A stretch of 64,000 bases of DNA from Salticus scenicus (lineage: Eukaryota > Arthropoda > Arachnida > Araneae > Salticidae): contig OZ005662.1 of NCBI GenBank assembly GCA_963930645.1, forward strand, positions 78,834,841 through 78,898,840, in the 5' to 3' direction. This document shows, piece after piece, positions 57,440 to 64,000 of this stretch. The position numbers and the translations under genes were made by a program. The notes under the pieces are model-generated. The model saw nothing but the letters and a program-made list of their open reading frames with translations. It was not told the DNA's origin and ran no database searches. Every line of letters starts with the position of its first letter. The stretch's first letter is position 1.

Positions 57440-58190
57440 TTGTAAGTAAATTTGGGTGACAAAAAGTGGTTTAAAGTTCGAAAATTCTTTTTCGAATTTT
57501 AAACCTCCCCCCCCCCCCTCACTCTCTCCTGTTACTGAAAAAAAAAAAAGAAAGAAAATGGCAACGTTAAAATTGAAAGTAATAACTTACGAATGAATAA
57601 ACTTGGAATTATTTTAAAAAATACATGAATTTAAAATAATAATAATACTAAATAATTAAACTAAATAAAAATATGTTTTTATTTCTGATTTTATAGATAA
57701 AAATTATGGGGGGGGGGGGTAACTAGGACACAATTGATGTTGACACATAGGGTGCTCGGTAAAAATGGCAACGGTAAAATTGAAAGCAATAACTCATGAA
57801 TTAATAGACTTGAAATTATTTAAAATAATATGTAAATAAAAATGAAATAAAATAATGAGATGGTTTTATTTCTAATTGTACTAAAAAGTCTACATCAGCA
57901 GATGTAAATAACACATTATGTATACAACATTTCAGCTCATTTGGATGACAAAAGTGGTTTAAAATTCGAAAAGAATTTTTCGAATTGTAACCTCCCCCCC
58001 TCCCCCTTCTCTTATTACTGCAAAAATTGGCAACGTTAAAATTGAGAGCAATAACTTATAAATGAATAAACTAGAAATTATTTTAAATAGTATATAAATA
58101 AAATAATATAAACATATATTTTTATTTCTAATTGTACTAAAAAAAATCCCAAACAAGCAGATGTAAATAATATGTACATAAAATTTCGGT
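57440..58190 (+). repeat. Repeat N units in tandem
   Basis: TTCGAAAATTCTTTTTCGAA-type palindromes are followed by a C run, ATGGCAACGTTAAAATTG and an ATAACTTAYGAATGAATAAA-like phrase. They occur near 57470-57640, 57740-57870 and 57950-58120. Related to 3350-3625 and 60330-60640. Confidence 0.55.
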
Positions 58191-58192
58191 GT

Positions 58193-58270
58193 AACCCCCG
58201 TTTCGCCGACAAAAAATTTCTTACCCCACTGTTTTTCCCATTCAAGCCTCCCTTTCCAGCTATTTAGGGA
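58193..58270 (+). repeat. Half of a GTTATACCCCC-type MITE
   Basis: GTAACCCCCGTTTCGCCGAC, then AAAAAATTTCTTACCCC, matches the ends of the MITE at 60162-60312. The other end is not seen. Confidence 0.45.
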
Positions 58271-58274
58271 TTTG

Positions 58275-59326
58275 TCCTATAATTATGGGGAAAACAAGTG
58301 GAAAGGAAATTTTAATTCAATGAAATGGCGGGTACTAGTTACGTAAGGAGATTAGTGTCTAGTTCACCCCTTTTTATCAGTTAATACAACTCACAGTCTC
58401 AGGTGCACATACCCGTGGTGAATTACAATTTTCGCATGCCATTTTTTACGCCTAATTTATAATCACGTTACTGTCATAAAATTATTTCTCTCTTTACAGT
58501 GCACTCCCAGAAATTCATACAGCCTGAGACTAGAGACTGCGCGAATTTTAAAATTTTGTAGATTTTTTTTTTTTTTTTTTCATTTTAAAATTAGAATTTT
58601 GATATTATAATATATTGAAAATGGTTGTCATTACATAAGATATATAAAATGTATAGATGAAGGCAAATAAAGAGTATAAATAATGTAATAAAAACGCACA
58701 TATAAAATTTATAGTATAGCAACATTTATAATATAGCAACTTTTTATTATCATTATTTTTTAATAATTTCTTTTCAAAAGGAATTCTTTTTAAAAGGAAG
58801 TGGGCATAGCCTGCTAGTATGAGAATAATTGTATAATAAATTTGCGACTTTTATTACAGTTTAGAAATATAGGTAAATACAAGTAATTTATTTATTCATA
58901 TTTTCAGTCTATGGATTTTTTTTTTTTTTTTTTTCCGTGTGTGTGTGTTAAGCACAAATATTATTGAGTTAAAAGAATGTAGGTACTTATCTTCAAGACC
59001 TAGACCTTGCTTAAAATTAACTTTCCTTATCTCATTAGACTCCATTTCTAAAATAACACCATAACCATAAGTAAGTTCTATCATGATTTTCTTCTTTGAA
59101 CTTTGTCATAAATAATGTTTAAATTGGTCGTGATCAGCAGATTTCTGAAGTCTACTGAAATTTTCAAAATCCTTGTTTATTATTATCTTAAGAAAAAAAA
59201 AAAAAAACTTATATTTTCAGTTTAAACACATCGATACACAAGCTCAATAAAAACCAGAAAGTAAAAAACCACATAAATGCTGTTAAAATAAATAAATAAA
59301 ATAAACATAATATTTCAATTTATTTA

Positions 59327-59366
<40 letters not shown>

Positions 59367-59680
59367 TTATTTCCTGCAACCAATTTTTATTTCTCAGTTT
59401 ATTAATACATCACCAAAAAATGTTTATCATAATAATTTCTGAAATACTGAATTAATTAACCAACTTTGGGCTTATAAAACTGAAAGTAAAAGTTAATAAT
59501 TAAAACAACCGAAAAAAAAAAAAAAAGCTTAAATGAATGTTTTCTAATAGTTCTCATTTTGTTTGAAGTTGTAATATTTGGAATTCGACTAAATTTAAAA
59601 ATGAGTTGGCCAGCAGGTAATTAAAAAAGAAATTTTACTGTTTATTCTGTTTTACGGGAGTTTTTATTTTATTTTTTAAA
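58275..59680. other. AT-rich DNA with microsatellites
   Basis: GCATAGCCTGCTAGT near 58808 is a decayed CTAG-family end. (TA)n at 59330-59360. No gene. Confidence 0.45.
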
Positions 59681-59688
59681 TATAAATA

Positions 59689-59863
59689 CAGTGGAACCTG
59701 TCTAAAGTGACCACCCTAGGGACGAGCTAAAATGGTCACTATACGCAGGTGGTCACTTTATACAGTCTCTTTAAAATTGGAAAATGGTCACTTTAGTCAG
59801 GAAAATGGTCACTTTAGTCAGGTGGTCACTTTACCAAGGTGGTCACTTTTACAGGTTCCACTG
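59689..59863. mobile_element. Small pogo-like MITE
   Basis: CAGTGGAACCTGTCTAAAGT at the left and reverse complement CAGTGGAACCTGTAAAAGTG at the right, TA flanks (59687-59688, 59864-59865). 175 bp, filled with GGTCACTTTA-type repeats. Confidence 0.8.
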
Positions 59864-60161
59864 TATATTCATATTAAACTTTTGTGGCTGTATTTATTAT
59901 TTAAGTAAATAATAATAATAAAATAAGTCTTATCCTATTAAAAAATTTAGCAATTATGCCTGAGTAGACCATTTTGGCAACTAAGAAAAAATAATTAAGT
60001 GCCATTGACGCCTGTTTTTCACATTCTAATTTCTAACTCTGGGTTTTATTTCTAACTCTCGTATTTATTTCCCAAGTTTTTCTGCATCTTAGTTTCTAAG
60101 TTTTTTAGGATTATAGCCTTCAAACTACACAACTAGTCTTAGATAAGCTTGAAAAATGAAT

Positions 60162-60312
60162 GTTATACCCCCATTTCGCCGACAAAATGGGGGTGAACAT
60201 TCACTGTCGGCGAAACAGGTGTTAAACCGATATTGCCGATTTTCCCTTCTTTGGGGAATTTGTCGACGAAAGGGGGTAGGAAATTTTCGTGTCGACGAAA
60301 CGAGGGTATAAC
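60162..60312. mobile_element. MITE with GTTATACCCYC ends
   Basis: GTTATACCCCCATTTCGCCG at the left and reverse complement GTTATACCCTCGTTTCGTCG at the right. The interior has further GTCGGCGAAAC and GTCGACGAAA repeats and C runs. Target duplication not resolved. Confidence 0.65.
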
Positions 60313-60329
60313 AAAAAATTCAGCTCATT

Positions 60330-60640
60330 TTGATGACAAGAAGTGGTTTCAAATTCGAAAAGAAATTTTCGAATTTTAAAGTCTCCCTCCCTCCCCCCCT
60401 CCCTCCCTTAAACGGTAGGAAGTTGGTTAAAATTTATAACAAATTAACCGAAAAAAAAATGGCAACGGTAAAATTGATAGCAGTAAGTTATGAATGAGTA
60501 GAGTTGAAAGTATCTATAAATAAAGAGAAGTGAAGTGTCTCTCTCTATGTATGATTGACATGACATGTGGGCTGGCCGGAAGAGAATAGTTTTCAAGCAA
60601 ACACAATTGATTCACAACAACATCCATACCTATTCATGTA
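60330..60640 (+). repeat. Repeat N, copy near the right side
   Basis: AATTCGAAAAGAAATTTTCG, a CTCCCTCCCTCC run, AATGGCAACGGTAAAATTGA, CTATAAATAAAGAGAAGTG and a GTGGGCTGGCCGGAAG block follow the order of 3350-3625. Confidence 0.6.
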
Positions 60641-61083
60641 TGTTTTGTAATTGACCCTATATTTAAAAGATGACATTTTTGTCTTTGCTTTTAAAAACTA
60701 TAATATACAAGTTCAGAAGGATCGCTTTTGAAATTAAATAAATATTTCTCTGTGTAAGAAATAATCTTTCAATGTTACAATAACAAGTGTAATTTAGTTT
60801 TCCATGTATAAGGATGAAAGCAGATATTACACTTAATTAATGTGTTATAATTTGAATAATACAGTGTAATTTTAAATAATCATTTATTCCAACTATATAA
60901 CCAAAATTTTATTTTAAGTTAAATTGTAATTAAAATTGTTTAGATAATGACTGAGTCATTTCTGCTTTACAATTGATAAATATTAATACTGTGTAAGGCA
61001 TATTATAAATAAATGTGCTGCATGCCAACCCAAGAAATGGAAATGCCAAAAAGTCTTCATTAAAAAAAAAAAAAAAACTGGTA
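60641..61083. other. AT-rich DNA, no gene seen
   Basis: Nothing recognisable. Confidence 0.45.
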
Positions 61084-61865
61084 TGATGTGGCCACCACAT
61101 GACTTTCTTTAATATAATTTTACACAAAATTTATTCAATACAAATTATTTATTAAATTATCAAATTATTTTCCATTGTGAATGCAGACGATTTTCATCTG
61201 ACAGTATTATATTATCACTAAATGCCGAAAGATGTCAGTTTTTTGCAAATCAGAATAAGATTTTTTTTTTTCGTTAAAAGTAAAAAAAAAAAAGTAATTT
61301 TTTAAATTATCACAGATCTATAGTTAAACCATTCGTTTTAAAGGTATTGACGAGATCTTTCGAAAGATACCCATATTCAAATTTACAAAATTTACTCCCC
61401 CTGGGCGGTACTCCCCCCCCAAGGGGGTAAGCGATGCTCCCACGTGCACAAAACGTTTTTACTAGTTAACTACTACTATTATCAATAATTCATAATATTT
61501 TACAATCACACGATTAAAAAATCTCTCTTTATGTACATTTATACGAAATTCTGTCCTATACAGCCATGTTAAAAATTTATATTAAAAAAAAAATGCGATT
61601 ACAGCGCCACTTATTGAGCGATTGATCCCCAAATCTAATCAGCACCAGTTTATGCCAGGGTCCAGCTAAATACCAAGTTTGGTTAAATTTCGTTCATTGG
61701 TTCGTGAGATATAGCGTCCACAAAATTCGCGATACACGCACACAGACAGACATTTTCTAAAAACAGCCGTATCGCGTTCAGGACATCCAAAAACGTGTAA
61801 ATTCATCGAAAACTGGAGTTCAAAAATTTTCACGAAGCCAATACTTTCTCGTACATATAGAAGAA
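61084..61865 (-). repeat. SF superfamily member e5
   Basis: Left end GATGTGGCCACCACATGACT, then TTCTTTAATATAATTTT. Middle GGTATTGACGAGATCTTTCG, CCCCCTGGGCGG and G runs. Then CGCCACTTATTGAGCG, ACCAAGTTTGGTTAAATTTC and CGCACACAGACAGACATTTT. The right end AATACTTTCTCGTACATATA and GAAGAAAT is its 5' end. Confidence 0.75.
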
Positions 61866-62525
61866 ATAATAAAAAAAAAAAAAAAAAAAAAAAAAAAAGA
61901 CAGAAAGAAAGAAAAAAATTAAAGTATCATTTGATTTCTTTCTCTACCTTAAATTAATTTTTTTAAATTTACAGAAAGATTAAAATTTTGTAAAAGTAGC
62001 TGTGTGGGGTTAAATAATAATGAATACAATTTTTACTTTCTTCTATATGTATATATAGAGAAAATATTGGATCCGTGAAAATTTTCGAACTCTAGTTTTC
62101 GATGGATTTACACGTTTTGGGATGTCCTGAACGCGATTTGACTCTTTTTAGAAAATACCTGTGTGTGTCGACGCTGTATCTCACGAACCAATTAACGAAA
62201 TTTGACCAAACTTGGTATTTAGTTGGACCCTCACATAAACTGGTGCTAATTAGATTTGCGGAATAATTTCTCAACAGGTGGCACTGTTATCGCATTTTTT
62301 TTCTAAATTTTTAACATGGTAGTATAGCACAAAATTTCGTACAAATGTATACTACTGGCCATTAAAATTGCTACACCAAGTAGGAATAATAATAACGGAA
62401 TGAAATTTGTTGGACACATACATTATAGTAGGAAGAACAATTGATTAAAATTTCAGGAAATTTGGAGTAATATGTATTGAGAAAACAGTACATACAGCAG
62501 CGACCTCTGTGAGGAATAACAGCAC

Positions 62526-62960
62526 TTATCTGCCTAGGCATTGAATCGAATAGCGATTGGATGACATGTAAGCGTAGAGCACTTCATGAAGTTTTAACAC
62601 GATGCCACAATTCATCGATCGAAGTTGCTGGTGAGTGGTGGGGAGACAGTCGCTTTTCAAAGATAAAACAGTAATTTTCAAAGGTGCGAGATCAGGAGAA
62701 CGCGCTGGCCAGAGCAACAGTCGAACACATTCTGTATCAAAGAAGGTCCGGGCAATACAAACAACTTGCGGTCGTGCATTATCTTGCTTAAATTTTGGCT
62801 ACGGAGGCCTCGAGTACAGGGCAGAGGGGCGGGCCTTAACTCATCAGAAATTTAATGGCCGCTGTTCAGAGTGCCAGGAATACGAAAATGAAGTAATCGA
62901 GACGCGTATCCAATGGGAACCCATAACATCATTGCGAATGATGACAGTATGATGATGTCG
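62526..62960 (-). pseudogene. Tc1 transposase 3' half, left arm
   Basis: The minus strand shows KQDNARPQVVCIARTFFDTE, then LLLWPARSPDLAP, then after a frameshift SIDELWHRVKTS, a stop, and IQSLFDSMPRQISAVI. These are the Tc1 DNARPH (second catalytic Asp), WPARSPDLNPIE and C-terminal MPRR..AVI motifs. Upstream sequence has stops. The gene is dead. Confidence 0.75.
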
Positions 62961-63177
62961 AATCCTAGCTGGCAATGTGCATTATTCATAATGCCGTTAA
63001 ATACGGATAAGGCAATCTTGATGCTGTAAACAGGATTGTGATTTGTCTGAAAAGTGACTTCACGCCATTCCTGCGTCCAGGTTCATCGTTGATCACACAT
63101 TAATGGCGCCCACATCAGTGATGCAGTTTTGAGGGTAATCTGAATTTTGGTAGCCGCATACTGAGTCACCACCTGGA

Positions 63178-63570
63178 TTGATGGTATGTGGTACCATTGG
63201 ATACACGTCCCGGTCACCTCTTGTTTTCATTCCCGCCACTCTGAATACCAGCCCTTACATTTCTGACGAGTTAAGGCCCGCCGATCTGCCCTATGTTCAA
63301 GGTCTCCGAAGCGCAACATGTAAGCAGGACAATGCACGACCGCAAGTTGTCCATATTGTGTGGACCTTCATTGATGCCGAATGTGTTCGACTGTTCTCCT
63401 GATCTCGCATCAATGGAAATGACTGTTTAATCGTTGAAAAACGACTGGCCCCCCACCACACACCAGTAACTTCGATCGATGAATTGTGGCATCGTGTTAA
63501 AACTTCATGAAGTGCTCTACCCGTACATGTCATCCAATCGCTGTTCGATTCAATGCCTAGGCAGATAAGT
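63178..63570 (+). pseudogene. Tc1 transposase 3' half, right arm
   Basis: The plus frame reads VCGTIGYTSRSPLVFIPATL, NTSPYISDELRPADLPYV and CKQDNARPQVVHIVWTFIDA (residues match Tc1 VWG.I, LxxYL and DNARPH). It breaks at 63400. A 17-base deletion relative to the left arm removes the segment encoding LWPAR and shifts the frame. Then SIDELWHRVKTS, stop, IQSLFDSMPRQISAAI follow. Confidence 0.75.
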
Positions 63571-64000
63571 GCTGCTATTGCTCACAGAGGTCGCTGCTTT
63601 ATGTACTGTTTTCTCAGTACATACTCCAAATTTCCTGAAATTTTAATCAATTATTCTTCCTACTATAATGTATGTGTCCAACAAATTTTATTCCGTTATT
63701 ATTATTCCTTCTTGGTGTAGCAATTTTAATGGCCAGTAGTGTACATAATGCGAGTTATTTTAATCGTGTGATTGTAAAATTAATATGAATTAATGATAAC
63801 AATAGTAGTTAACTATGAAAAAAAAATTGTTCATGTCGGAGCATCTCTTCCCCCACTGGGGGAGAATTAACCCCCGGGGGGAGTAAATTTTCAATATGGG
63901 TATCTTTCGAAAGATCTCGTCAATACCTTTAAAACAAATGGTTGAACTATAGCACCTTACAATTTAATAACTCCTCCTTTTTTCTTTTACTGCGTTTAAA

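Larger units (their letters stand above)
62350..63741. mobile_element. Palindromic Tc1 element built from two 3' halves
   Basis: Both ends read (T/C)ACTACTGGCCATTAAAA inward, TA flanks (62348-62349, 63742-63743). The arms of ~600 bp (62350-~63000 and ~63130-63741) are inverted copies. Each contains the DNA-binding end and the 3' part of a Tc1 transposase gene, reading towards its own outer end. With the insert and one TA removed, the host SF reads ACAAATGTACATAA, like the matching place in e5 (TTTATGTACATTTA region). Confidence 0.8.
62035..64000 (+). repeat. SF superfamily member e6, interrupted and cut by the window edge
   Basis: It begins ACTTTCTTCTATATGTATAT, then AATATTGGATCCGTG, and follows e5 in inverted order (ACACGTTTTGGGATGTCCTG, CCAAACTTGGTATTTAGTTG, CAACAGGTGGCACTG). 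A Tc1-derived element is inserted at 62350-63741. SF resumes at 63744 and reaches at least the TCGTCAATACCTTTAAAAC block before the window ends. Confidence 0.75.

Overview
This looks like a gene-poor stretch of an AT-rich invertebrate nuclear genome. The evidence is the dense poly-A/T tracts, many microsatellites, tRNA-derived SINEs, and many families of cut-and-paste DNA transposon remnants (mariner, Tc1, pogo/Tigger-like, hAT-like). The transposase remnants have the flavour of arthropod families. A chelicerate such as a spider would fit the composition and repeat density, but nothing in the sequence proves it. I see no convincing host protein-coding gene, rRNA, functional tRNA, CRISPR array or bacterial operon. 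The open frames longer than 60 codons are low-complexity translations or lie in repeats.

Layout. 1-3.8 kb: a CTAG-ended repeat, an internally deleted Tc1/mariner-like element and a pogo-like element. 4.1-11.7 kb: two inverted copies of a 2.2-2.5 kb element with CATCGAGC ends. Their 8-bp target duplications are exchanged between the copies, which marks an inversion of the DNA between them. 11.7-15.1 kb: parts of a large dispersed repeat (here 'L'). 15.8-22.0 kb: a candidate 6.3-kb element whose ends are packed with AACGTTC palindromes; it holds a tandem array, a TA-duplicating element and a foldback. 22.4-26.6 kb: a dead mariner transposase gene split by a 3.6-kb element with 8-bp duplications. 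27.8-31.1 kb: a pogo-like element containing repeat 'H', then a second L copy. 31.8-36.9 kb: H and several members of a hairpin-ended superfamily (here 'SF'), one of them nested in a Tc1/mariner-like element. 37-45 kb: more SF, H, a hAT-type MITE, a pogo-like element and a 30-bp perfect palindrome with 8-bp duplications. 48-55 kb: SINE and L fragments, a 1.5-kb palindrome, and an SF member carrying ~173-bp tandem repeats. 55-64 kb: MITEs, 'N' repeats, and two head-to-head SF copies, one interrupted by a palindromic Tc1 element.

Best candidates for undescribed biology: (1) the SF superfamily. Members share a 5' stem-loop, an AGTATTG junction, a central block, and a 3' end in which GGAAGTCG- or GAAAGTCG-type sequence is followed by a short dyad whose sequence differs between families while its symmetry is kept. 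(2) The reciprocal exchange of target-site duplications. (3) The 30-bp palindrome flanked by exact 8-bp direct repeats. (4) The AACGTTC-array element. Family letters L, H, N, S1 and SF are my own labels. Similarities were judged by eye, and no percentages were computed.
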